Below, piece after piece: positions 27,197-35,005 of a DNA stretch of 64,000 nt (within the stretch, counting starts at the first letter, position 1; every line of letters starts with the position of its first letter). The stretch comes from Citrobacter sp. Marseille-Q6884 (GTDB taxonomy: Bacteria > Pseudomonadota > Gammaproteobacteria > Enterobacterales > Enterobacteriaceae). The translations under genes were made by a program, and so were the position numbers. The DNA lies in contig NZ_CAMDRE010000001.1 of NCBI RefSeq assembly GCF_945906775.1, forward strand, positions 3,038,001-3,102,000. Direction: 5' to 3'. The notes beneath the pieces were generated by a model. It was given only the letters and a program-made list of their open reading frames with translations, was not told where the DNA came from and searched no databases.

Positions 27197-28292
27197 TTTT
27201 CTATATTTTGCACTTTTATGCATTTTTTTTAGTGTGAATTCAAGCCCAATAAATCCGGCATATATTTTGGGGGGGGGGTTAATATTAATCCTCTTTTTTC
27301 ATATGTTGACTCATATGAAAATGCAAAAATTTACGCTAATAACAATTTTATTCTCAGTTTCATCTCTTATATTGCAATTGATAGGGATGAGAATGATGCC
27401 TTTTTATCCTGAGGGGCCTAACTATTTGACCCCAGTCTTATTCTCTTATTCGATTCTCATTTCAACTTGTGTCATTGAATCTTTCAAGGGAATCAGTTTT
27501 AAATCTAGGACAGTTATATATGAGAACATATTTAATCTTGCAATATTTTTTCTCTTTATAGAGTTGATAACTAGAATAATTAACTATAATAGTGCAAATG
27601 TTGGGTTCTATTCTCTCAAATATAGCGTTCTTTACTTTGATTCGAATTTCACAGGTTTGGTTATTCTAGCTTTATGTTCTTTTTCGTGGTATTTGAAAAA
27701 CTTTCAAGGAAAGGATTTCAAAATACAACGTAGACTCTTATATCTGCTACTTCTGGTAACATTCTCTCGAGGAGCAATTGCTGCACTAATTATCACTAGA
27801 ATAGGACTAGCTAACAAAAATAAAATCAAAATGCGGTCATATATAATGATTACATGTGCGGCTTTAATTTTTGGTATAATGGCGTATGAATATATATCAA
27901 AATCTGAAAGCTATGTTGGGTTTGATGGTAGTTTTAATAGCAAGTTTTATATCATAAGTAAGGCGTTGTCATTTTACTATACGCAATCTTCTCTCGTGCA
28001 TTTTTTTGGTATCGGTTTAGGAAATTCATCCCAATTTATAGGAATATTTGCTCATAACATCTATGTAACGCTAGTGTTAGAAATGGGGATAGCTGGGACA
28101 ATTCTATTTTTGATGTACATATCTTATACCGTTAAGTTATCAAATGGGCATGTCATGTATGTATGGATACCTGTGTTTATCGGTGGGATATCTCTATTTA
28201 GTGCTTTTTCTCCATTTATCTTTATAGTTACATCTTTAATATGTTGTGAGAGTGATTCTGATAGAGGAAAAAAAATTGAAAAACACACCTAA
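27171..28292 (+). CDS. wzy: O-antigen polymerase Wzy, with a ten-G tract
   Basis: Polytopic protein with about ten to twelve hydrophobic segments and a large central loop, the pattern of the Wzy polymerase that joins O units in the periplasm. It is the only such candidate in the cluster. I chose the ATG at 27171 (373 residues); a TTG at 27153 in the same frame is possible. It overlaps the previous gene by 26 bases. A run of ten G (27269-27278) encodes L33-GGG-36 inside a membrane segment. Removing one G yields GGT then TAA at once; adding one G leads to a stop about 50 codons later. This could make O-antigen polymerisation phase variable. Confidence 0.85.
   Translation: MKSTVRNTSFLYFALLCIFFSVNSSPINPAYILGGGLILILFFHMLTHMKMQKFTLITILFSVSSLILQLIGMRMMPFYPEGPNYLTPVLFSYSILISTCVIESFKGISFKSRTVIYENIFNLAIFFLFIELITRIINYNSANVGFYSLKYSVLYFDSNFTGLVILALCSFSWYLKNFQGKDFKIQRRLLYLLLLVTFSRGAIAALIITRIGLANKNKIKMRSYIMITCAALIFGIMAYEYISKSESYVGFDGSFNSKFYIISKALSFYYTQSSLVHFFGIGLGNSSQFIGIFAHNIYVTLVLEMGIAGTILFLMYISYTVKLSNGHVMYVWIPVFIGGISLFSAFSPFIFIVTSLICCESDSDRGKKIEKHT
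27269..27278 (+). repeat. Homopolymer of ten G in wzy
   Basis: The longest mononucleotide G run in the window, in otherwise AT-rich coding DNA. The reading frame is intact at ten; nine or eleven would truncate Wzy. Such tracts are hot spots for slipped-strand mispairing. Confidence 0.9.
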
Positions 28293-29205
28293 AATAAGCG
28301 TGTTAATTCCGGCTTATAATGTAGAACAATGGGTTGAAGAGTCACTTTTGAGTATACTTAGGCAGACCTATGAGAATCTAGAGGTTATAGTTGTTGATGA
28401 CTGTTCTACAGATAAAACATATGAATTAATTAAAGGGATGGCTGCGCGGGATTCGAGAATAGTTTCTTTAAGAAACAGTAGCAATCTAGGAATAGTTGGG
28501 ACTCTTAACTATGGCTTAAGATATTGTACAGGTGACTATATATTGCGGCATGATGCTGATGATGTTTCTGAATCAAATAGGATCACCGAACAACTTAGCT
28601 GTTTAATAGAAAATAAATTGGACCTTGTTGGTACTCAAATGTTGCCAATTGATAACGAGGGAAACATTATTGGTCCCATAAGCAAACTACCGTTATCTCA
28701 TGAAATGATTGCTAGAATAGCAAATCTCATTTCGCCACTAACCCATGTATGGTTGTGCAAGAGAGATATATATAATAAATTAGAGGGGTACCGGAATATA
28801 CCATATGCTGAAGATTTCGATTTTGTTCTCAGGGCTATAGATGCTGGATTTAAATGTGGCAATACATTTTCAGCATTAACTAGAATAAGGCATAGACCTG
28901 GTAATACTAGTGATGTTGCAAGCCTTTCCCAGCGAAGAGGACATTTTTATGCTTTGAAATTGCATAAGCAAAGGTTAAAAACAGGTATAGATAGATATAA
29001 TATTTCTGATAGTGAAAAAATATTAGAGTCAAATAAAATAGTTGCTCTGGCTCATAGTAAATCAACAAAAATGTTGAGCACCGCATATCGAAGTAATAAT
29101 AAACTAATTACCATTCTATATGTTATCTGCTCATGTGCTTTGTCTTACTATAACACACATTATATTTTCTCAAGAATTTTGGCAAAAAGAATCGTATCAA
29201 AATGA
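28276..29205 (+). CDS. O-antigen glycosyltransferase, family 2
   Basis: GT-A glycosyltransferase of O-unit assembly. I chose the TTG at 28276 because AGAGGA (28263-28268) lies seven bases upstream and the product then begins MKNTPKISVLIPAYN, a normal GT2 start; a GTG at 28246 would add ten poor residues. This gives 309 residues. Nucleotide-binding VVDD is at 40-42 and the metal-site DADD at 93-96; the acceptor region has NIPYAEDFDFVLRA, the usual ED catalytic motif. The C-terminal 60 residues include a hydrophobic stretch that may lie on the membrane. Donor and linkage unknown. Overlaps wzy by 17 bases. Confidence 0.87.
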   Translation: MKNTPKISVLIPAYNVEQWVEESLLSILRQTYENLEVIVVDDCSTDKTYELIKGMAARDSRIVSLRNSSNLGIVGTLNYGLRYCTGDYILRHDADDVSESNRITEQLSCLIENKLDLVGTQMLPIDNEGNIIGPISKLPLSHEMIARIANLISPLTHVWLCKRDIYNKLEGYRNIPYAEDFDFVLRAIDAGFKCGNTFSALTRIRHRPGNTSDVASLSQRRGHFYALKLHKQRLKTGIDRYNISDSEKILESNKIVALAHSKSTKMLSTAYRSNNKLITILYVICSCALSYYNTHYIFSRILAKRIVSK

Positions 29206-30227
29206 AAAAAATAGCTATTGTTACAGACTCCGTATCACACGGAGGTGTTGCTCGTGTAGCTCTAACGTTACTTGATATCTTTTTGAAGAACAATATCGAT
29301 TGTGTAATCTATACAGTATATGATGAGAACGATTCTGAAGAAAGACCTGAGGTTATTTTGAATAAGAATAGGAAAGGTTATTTAAGTCGTTTATCAGAAA
29401 TATCTCAAGATATAAAAAAGAAAAAATATACACATGTTTTTATTTTAACAACTGGTAAGCTATCAGTTTTTCTATCTCCTTTCTTAATGAGAACAAATTT
29501 CAAGAAATTTGTTTGTGAACATATAAGCTTTGAAAGTTATTCATCTTCCTTACAATTTTTGAAAAGGATAACTTATCATGTGTACAAAAATGTTATTGTA
29601 TTAACTTCTCATGATCATAATTTATTGCAAGCAAAAAATCTTAATGTCAAATGCATTCATAACCCTTGTCCCTTTAGAAATGATGTTTCTTGTAAGACAG
29701 AAAACAATAAAAGGTATTTGGCTGTTGGACATCTTATACCCAGAAAAGGATATGCCCGTTTGCTGAATATATGGCAGCGTTATGTACACAACGGAGGACG
29801 AGGGACTTTAAGTATTGTAGGAGATGGACCTCTTAAAAAAAAATTACTGGCTATGATTGATGAACGACAAATTAAAAATGTGATATTTCTTGGTAACATA
29901 GAGGATATGGAGTCAATTTATAAAAGACATGATGTATTACTATGCTCAGCACATGCTGAGGGATTACCAATGACATTTATTGAAGCGCAATACTTCTCTT
30001 TGCCTGTAATTTCATATAATATTAAAACTGGGCCATCAGAAATTATTGTTAATGGAAAAAACGGGTACCTGATTAATAATAATAATGAAACTCTCTTCGT
30101 GGCAAGCATGTTTCAGAGTGAAGATAATAAAACATATAAGCAATTGGCGAAAAACTCCGCAGTTTTAGCCGAAGGATATTCTTATGATAAAATTTTTGAG
30201 AAATGGAGTTTATTAATTGATGGTTGA
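29202..30227 (+). CDS. O-antigen glycosyltransferase, family 4
   Basis: GT-B glycosyltransferase, 341 residues. The N-terminal glycine loop is SHGGVARVA (residues 12-20). The donor domain begins about residue 172 (LAVGHLIPRKGY), then IVGDGPLKKKL, and the E-x7-E motif AEGLPMTFIEAQ with E253 and E261. The organisation resembles WbaZ/PglA-like retaining transferases. ATGA overlap with the gene before indicates coupling. AT-rich. The donor sugar cannot be predicted safely. Confidence 0.88.
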   Translation: MKKIAIVTDSVSHGGVARVALTLLDIFLKNNIDCVIYTVYDENDSEERPEVILNKNRKGYLSRLSEISQDIKKKKYTHVFILTTGKLSVFLSPFLMRTNFKKFVCEHISFESYSSSLQFLKRITYHVYKNVIVLTSHDHNLLQAKNLNVKCIHNPCPFRNDVSCKTENNKRYLAVGHLIPRKGYARLLNIWQRYVHNGGRGTLSIVGDGPLKKKLLAMIDERQIKNVIFLGNIEDMESIYKRHDVLLCSAHAEGLPMTFIEAQYFSLPVISYNIKTGPSEIIVNGKNGYLINNNNETLFVASMFQSEDNKTYKQLAKNSAVLAEGYSYDKIFEKWSLLIDG

Positions 30228-31035
30228 AAATATGCCAGAGTTTTCCGTTCTTATTTCATTATATAACAATGAAAAAAGTTCATATCTCGATGATTGCTTT
30301 AATAGCTTATTTATTCAGACGTTGCCAGCATCAGAAATTGTTTTAGTCTTGGATGGGCCAATTAGTAAAAATCTAATGACGGTTGTTGAAAAGTGGAAAG
30401 GGAAATTACCTCTTAAAATCTTTCCTATCACTGTCAATGTTGGGTTGGGTAAGGCATTAAATTATGGCCTAAATAAATGTTGCAATGATATCGTTTGCAG
30501 AATGGATACTGATGATATATGTATTCCAGAGCGGTTTGAAAAACAAATTAATTACCTTGTTAAACATCCAGATCTTTGTGCACTTGGTTCTGCTATTCAG
30601 GAGTTTAATGGAAAGGATAAAGGCAAAATAAGATTTTCTAAAGCTGGGCACAATAATATTGTCAACTATGCGAAAAGAAGAAACCCATTAAATCATATGA
30701 CTGTTGTCTTTAGGAAGAAATATGTTTTAGATGTGGGGGGGTATCTGCATCACCTGTACATGGAGGATTACAATTTATGGCTACGACTAATTTCCGCTGG
30801 TTATGAACTGGATAATCTGGAAGAGCCTTTAGTCAACGCGAGAGTTGGTGAGGGAATGATAAAACGTAGAAAAGGTTGGAGATATATCCAATCAGAATAT
30901 AAATTGTATATGTTAAAAAAACAGTTAGGGATTGACTTGGGCATTTCTGCATTTAGTGTCTTGTTAATTAGGGCGTCGCCAAGAATTCTGCCACAATGCA
31001 TTTTATCAAAATTATATTTTTTTCTTCGAAAATGA
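30220..31035 (+). CDS. O-antigen glycosyltransferase, family 2
   Basis: GT-A glycosyltransferase of 271 residues from the ATG at 30220 (GGAG at 30205-30208; a TTG at 30217 and an ATG at 30232 are alternatives). Motifs: FSVLISLYNNE at the N-terminus, VLVLDGP near 41-47, the metal-site DTDD at 96-99 and HHLYMEDYNLWLRL. Proteins of this subgroup often act second in the pathway, adding Glc or Gal to lipid-linked GlcNAc/GalNAc, and often lie last before gnd; that role is an inference. A run of seven G lies at 30735-30741 (Val-Gly-Gly). It is the last intact serotype-specific gene. Confidence 0.87.
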   Translation: MVENMPEFSVLISLYNNEKSSYLDDCFNSLFIQTLPASEIVLVLDGPISKNLMTVVEKWKGKLPLKIFPITVNVGLGKALNYGLNKCCNDIVCRMDTDDICIPERFEKQINYLVKHPDLCALGSAIQEFNGKDKGKIRFSKAGHNNIVNYAKRRNPLNHMTVVFRKKYVLDVGGYLHHLYMEDYNLWLRLISAGYELDNLEEPLVNARVGEGMIKRRKGWRYIQSEYKLYMLKKQLGIDLGISAFSVLLIRASPRILPQCILSKLYFFLRK

Positions 31036-31051
31036 TAGTCATTCATTCTAA

Positions 31052-32022
31052 ATGAACGTATAGCTATTTTATTAACAGATGGTGGGTATATTGGGTTGTA
31101 TACTGTTATTTAACTTATATGTGCTGGTTATGGGATTGTTATCATTGGTGATTTTTTAAACACATAATTCAGTGCTATTAGTTATTTTAAGAAATCACTT
31201 TGCAAGGATTTCATATTTTAGGGGGGGCATAAATGATGAAACTTGCTCTCATAAATATTTTCTGAAAGCAATATTACTGATGTTGTCAACTTTGCAGAGT
31301 TGAATTTTGAAAACGAATTAATTAAAAATAATTGAGCATTAATATGATAATGTTGCCAGTAATCCTGAGCATTGCTGAATTAATGTCCTTTAATTCTTAT
31401 GCCACGACCTATGATGATCCTGAAAATATTCCCTTGACCAAGAATTGTACCATCGGTGGGGCGACAAATCTAAACGAACATCAAAGTTGGTGCGAGTATA
31501 GGCTTTAATGTGTTGTTCGGCCTAATAGTAATTTTAATGTTACCCAATTAAGGGGCATTAATCCGGCAGGTTCTCATCCTTCCGAACATATTGATGAAAT
31601 GCTTCGGGTTATCCAATCAATTTAGTCCATACACTGACTAGTGTAGGATGTGGTGAATTGGAAGTGTTGACCGTATTTGGAGGCCGCTTCTTCTACCTAA
31701 AGACTGTACAGGTGTTAGATATTTTATTCATGTTATAGACTTGGCTGATGAACACTTTCCTGTATTAAAAATACTTCAAAAGATTTTCATTTTGATATCT
31801 ATAATTTAAAAACCAGAAAAAGGTACTAAGTGCTGGAATTAATATGTGTTTTTTAAAGAAGTCACAATAATGTGTTAATTATAGGATATACAATCGTATT
31901 CTTGGTGACACTGCTGAGTATTGGGTTGGCCTATTGTTAGCCGAAAAAATCCTCAATAAAGGACATTAAGATCTATTGAGTAAATGATGGAAGAAGCATG
32001 GAAGTGGCAGCTAAATAAATGA
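31052..32022 (+). pseudogene. Decayed galE-type UDP-hexose 4-epimerase gene
   Basis: No reading frame survives, but stitching the three frames recovers GalE landmarks in order. They are: a start MNV then AILLTDGGYIG (cofactor loop); DVVNFAEL; YDNVAS; TTYDDPENIPL then NCTIGGATN; NPAGSHPSEHIDE; LEVLTVFG; TGVRYFIHVIDLADEH; FDIYNL; VLELI; GDTAEYWV; LAEKILN; and MMEEAWKWQ. The span of about 970 bases equals a full-length 320-340 residue epimerase. Many stops, several frameshifts and many substitutions show old decay. It fills the gap between the last transferase and gnd. Once it may have supplied UDP-Gal or UDP-GalNAc to this or an earlier O-antigen cluster. Confidence 0.82.
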
Positions 32023-32132
32023 GCTAATAGTATTCTCCTTGATTTATAATTTATTGCTTATTTCTTTTTTATAAAAGCATCTTCCGCTATCCATATCAAG
32101 TATTACTGAGTTACCATCTAATCACATTCAAG

Positions 32133-32151
32133 CCGCGCATCCGTCGCGCGG
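32133..32151 (+). promoter_or_regulatory. Hairpin in the gnd leader
   Basis: A 6-base GC stem (CCGCGC at 32133-32138 with GCGCGG at 32146-32151) lies 25 bases before the gnd start, upstream of its AGGAG site. It may affect gnd translation or messenger stability; function not shown. Confidence 0.4.
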
Positions 32152-32176
32152 TGACCACACCTGACAGGAGTATATA

Positions 32177-33583
32177 ATGTCCAAGCAACAGATCGGCGTC
32201 GTCGGTATGGCAGTGATGGGGCGCAACCTGGCGCTCAACATCGAAAGCCGTGGTTATACCGTCTCCGTTTTCAACCGCTCCCGTGAAAAGACCGAAGAAG
32301 TGATTGCCGAGAACCCTGGCAAGAAACTGGTGCCTTACTACACGGTAAAAGAGTTTGTTGAATCCCTCGAAACGCCTCGTCGTATCCTGTTAATGGTGAA
32401 AGCAGGAGCGGGCACTGATGCTGCTATTGACTCCCTGAAGCCGTATCTGGATAAAGGCGACATCATTATTGATGGCGGTAACACTTTCTTCCAGGACACT
32501 ATTCGTCGTAACCGTGAACTGTCTGCAGAAGGCTTTAACTTTATCGGTACCGGCGTGTCCGGTGGTGAAGAGGGCGCGCTGAAAGGGCCATCTATCATGC
32601 CTGGCGGACAGAAAGAAGCGTACGAACTGGTTGCGCCGATTCTGACCAAGATTGCAGCCGTTGCCGAAGATGGTGAACCGTGTGTCACCTACATTGGCGC
32701 TGACGGTGCTGGCCACTACGTGAAAATGGTTCACAACGGTATCGAATACGGCGATATGCAGTTGATTGCTGAAGCCTACTCTTTGCTGAAAGGCGGCCTG
32801 AACCTGTCTAACGAAGAGCTGGCGACTACGTTTACCAAATGGAACGAAGGCGAACTGAGTAGCTACCTGATTGACATCACCAAGGACATCTTCACCAAAA
32901 AAGATGAAGAAGGCAAATACCTGGTTGATGTGATTCTGGATGAAGCAGCGAACAAAGGCACCGGTAAGTGGACCAGCCAGAGCTCTCTGGATCTGGGCGA
33001 ACCGTTGTCTCTGATCACTGAATCCGTATTCGCTCGCTACATCTCTTCCCTGAAAGACCAGCGCGTTGCGGCATCTAAAGTGCTATCTGGCCCGCAGGCT
33101 AAACTGGCTGGCGATAAAGCCGAGTTCGTTGAGAAAGTGCGTCGCGCACTGTACCTGGGTAAAATCGTCTCCTACGCGCAGGGTTTCTCTCAACTGCGTG
33201 CCGCGTCTGACGAATACCACTGGGATCTGAACTACGGTGAAATCGCGAAGATTTTCCGTGCGGGCTGCATCATTCGCGCACAATTCCTGCAGAAAATCAC
33301 CGATGCCTATGCTGAAAACAAGGGTATCGCAAACCTGCTGTTGGCTCCGTACTTCAAAAATATCGCTGATGAATATCAGCAGGCGCTGCGTGATGTAGTG
33401 GCTTACGCTGTGCAAAATGGTATTCCGGTACCGACATTCTCTGCCGCTGTTGCGTACTACGACAGCTACCGCTCTGCGGTACTGCCAGCGAACCTGATTC
33501 AGGCACAACGTGACTACTTTGGTGCGCACACGTATAAACGCACTGATAAAGAAGGTGTGTTCCACACCGAATGGCTGGATTAA
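32177..33583 (+). CDS. gnd: 6-phosphogluconate dehydrogenase, decarboxylating
   Basis: Oxidises 6-phosphogluconate to ribulose-5-phosphate and CO2 with NADP+ in the pentose phosphate pathway. The NADP loop GVVGMAVMGRNLA starts at residue 7, and the active-site segment HYVKMVHNGIEYGDMQ holds the catalytic Lys. The C-terminal helical domain and tail are complete at 468 residues. It is the conserved 3' border of O-antigen loci and is known for recombination linked to O-antigen exchange. AGGAG precedes the ATG and a strong terminator follows. Confidence 0.98.
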   Translation: MSKQQIGVVGMAVMGRNLALNIESRGYTVSVFNRSREKTEEVIAENPGKKLVPYYTVKEFVESLETPRRILLMVKAGAGTDAAIDSLKPYLDKGDIIIDGGNTFFQDTIRRNRELSAEGFNFIGTGVSGGEEGALKGPSIMPGGQKEAYELVAPILTKIAAVAEDGEPCVTYIGADGAGHYVKMVHNGIEYGDMQLIAEAYSLLKGGLNLSNEELATTFTKWNEGELSSYLIDITKDIFTKKDEEGKYLVDVILDEAANKGTGKWTSQSSLDLGEPLSLITESVFARYISSLKDQRVAASKVLSGPQAKLAGDKAEFVEKVRRALYLGKIVSYAQGFSQLRAASDEYHWDLNYGEIAKIFRAGCIIRAQFLQKITDAYAENKGIANLLLAPYFKNIADEYQQALRDVVAYAVQNGIPVPTFSAAVAYYDSYRSAVLPANLIQAQRDYFGAHTYKRTDKEGVFHTEWLD

Positions 33584-33610
33584 TCTGATTTAGCTTAGTA
33601 GTAAACTCAG

Positions 33611-33638
33611 GCCCGGAGCGCTCCTCCGGGCTTTTTTA
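33611..33638 (+). terminator. Intrinsic terminator after gnd
   Basis: A perfect 8-base GC-rich stem (33611-33618 with 33624-33631), a 5-base loop and a run of six T. Confidence 0.92.
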
Positions 33639-33781
33639 TTGTCTAAAAATGGTATTCAGCCAGGTCTGATAGCCGATATCAGCGCAAATCACGATATACT
33701 CACGTTATGCTGACCCGATACGCCACGCAGGCTGGCGACGTGTTCACCCTCAATGTTTAACCGGAAGAAGTTACAGCGCGA

Positions 33782-34948
33782 ATGAAGATAACTATCTCAG
33801 GAACAGGTTACGTAGGGCTTTCGAACGGTATTCTGATTGCCCAGCACCACGAAGTGGTTGCTCTGGATATCGTTCAGGCGAAAGTCGACATGTTGAATCA
33901 GAAAAAATCGCCGATAGTAGATAAAGAGATCGAAGAGTATCTGGCGACGAAGCCGCTGAATTTTCGTGCAACGACTGATAAGCATGATGCTTATCGCGAT
34001 GCTGATTACGTTATTATCTCGACACCAACTGATTACGATCCGAAGACCAACTACTTCAATACCTCAAGCGTAGAGTCGGTGATCCGTGATGTGATTGACA
34101 TTAATCCACGTGTGGTGATGGTGATTAAATCCACCATTCCGGTCGGTTTTACGCATTCAATTAAAGAGAAGTTTGGCATCGATAATATTTTCTTCTCGCC
34201 GGAGTTCCTGCGTGAAGGGCGTGCATTGTACGACAACCTGCATCCGTCGCGTATTGTTATCGGTGAACGTTCTGAACGCGCAGAACGTTTTGCTGCGCTG
34301 TTGCAGGAGGGGGCGGTGAAGAAAGAAATTCCAACGCTGTTTACCGACTCGACGGAAGCTGAAGCCATCAAATTATTCGCCAATACCTACCTGGCGTTGC
34401 GTGTGGCTTATTTTAACGAGCTGGACAGCTATGCAGAAAGCCTGGGCTTGAACTCCCGTCAGATAATTGAAGGGGTTTGCCTGGACCCGCGTATTGGCAA
34501 TCACTATAACAACCCGTCATTTGGCTACGGCGGCTACTGTTTGCCGAAAGACACCAAGCAACTCCTGGCGAACTATGCCTCGGTTCCTAATAACATTATT
34601 GGCGCGATTGTTGATGCCAACCGCACGCGCAAAGATTTTATTGCCGACTCGATCCTTGCACGAAAACCTAAAGTTGTTGGCGTATATCGTTTAATCATGA
34701 AAAGTGGCTCTGATAATTTCCGGGCATCGTCTATTCAGGGGATCATGAAGCGTATTAAAGCCAAGGGGGTACCGGTGATTATTTATGAACCGGTTATGGA
34801 GGAAGATGAATTTTTTCATTCCCGGGTCGTTCGCGATTTGAACACGTTTAAAAATGAAGCAGATATTATTATTTCGAACCGTATGACACCGGAACTGAGT
34901 GATGTTGCCGATAAGGTGTATACACGAGATCTGTTTGGTAGTGATTAA
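33782..34948 (+). CDS. ugd: UDP-glucose 6-dehydrogenase
   Basis: Oxidises UDP-glucose twice with NAD+ to UDP-glucuronate, needed for colanic acid and, in related bacteria, for 4-amino-arabinose on lipid A. The N-terminal loop GTGYVG is at residues 7-12; the catalytic nucleophile is C253 in YGGYCLPKDTK. FSPEFLREG and the RASSIQG region complete the family pattern. 388 residues. Its product is the likely substrate of the convergent epimerase that follows. Own promoter expected in the 144 bases after the gnd terminator. Confidence 0.97.
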   Translation: MKITISGTGYVGLSNGILIAQHHEVVALDIVQAKVDMLNQKKSPIVDKEIEEYLATKPLNFRATTDKHDAYRDADYVIISTPTDYDPKTNYFNTSSVESVIRDVIDINPRVVMVIKSTIPVGFTHSIKEKFGIDNIFFSPEFLREGRALYDNLHPSRIVIGERSERAERFAALLQEGAVKKEIPTLFTDSTEAEAIKLFANTYLALRVAYFNELDSYAESLGLNSRQIIEGVCLDPRIGNHYNNPSFGYGGYCLPKDTKQLLANYASVPNNIIGAIVDANRTRKDFIADSILARKPKVVGVYRLIMKSGSDNFRASSIQGIMKRIKAKGVPVIIYEPVMEEDEFFHSRVVRDLNTFKNEADIIISNRMTPELSDVADKVYTRDLFGSD

Positions 34949-34961
34949 ACAGCGTTGCAGG

Positions 34962-34987
34962 AAAAAGGCCTTGTATAAGGCCTTTTT
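34962..34987. terminator. Bidirectional terminator between ugd and the epimerase gene
   Basis: An 11-base perfect stem, AAAAAGGCCTT at 34962-34972 with its complement at 34977-34987, with a 4-base loop. The A/T ends provide a T-run in both directions, serving ugd on + and the epimerase on -. Confidence 0.9.
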
Positions 34988-35005
34988 GTATTAAACAGCT
35001 TTTAA

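Noticed and set aside
31231..32040. Short open frames between the last glycosyltransferase and gnd as separate small genes
   Set aside because: They are fragments of one decayed epimerase gene and lack ribosome sites.
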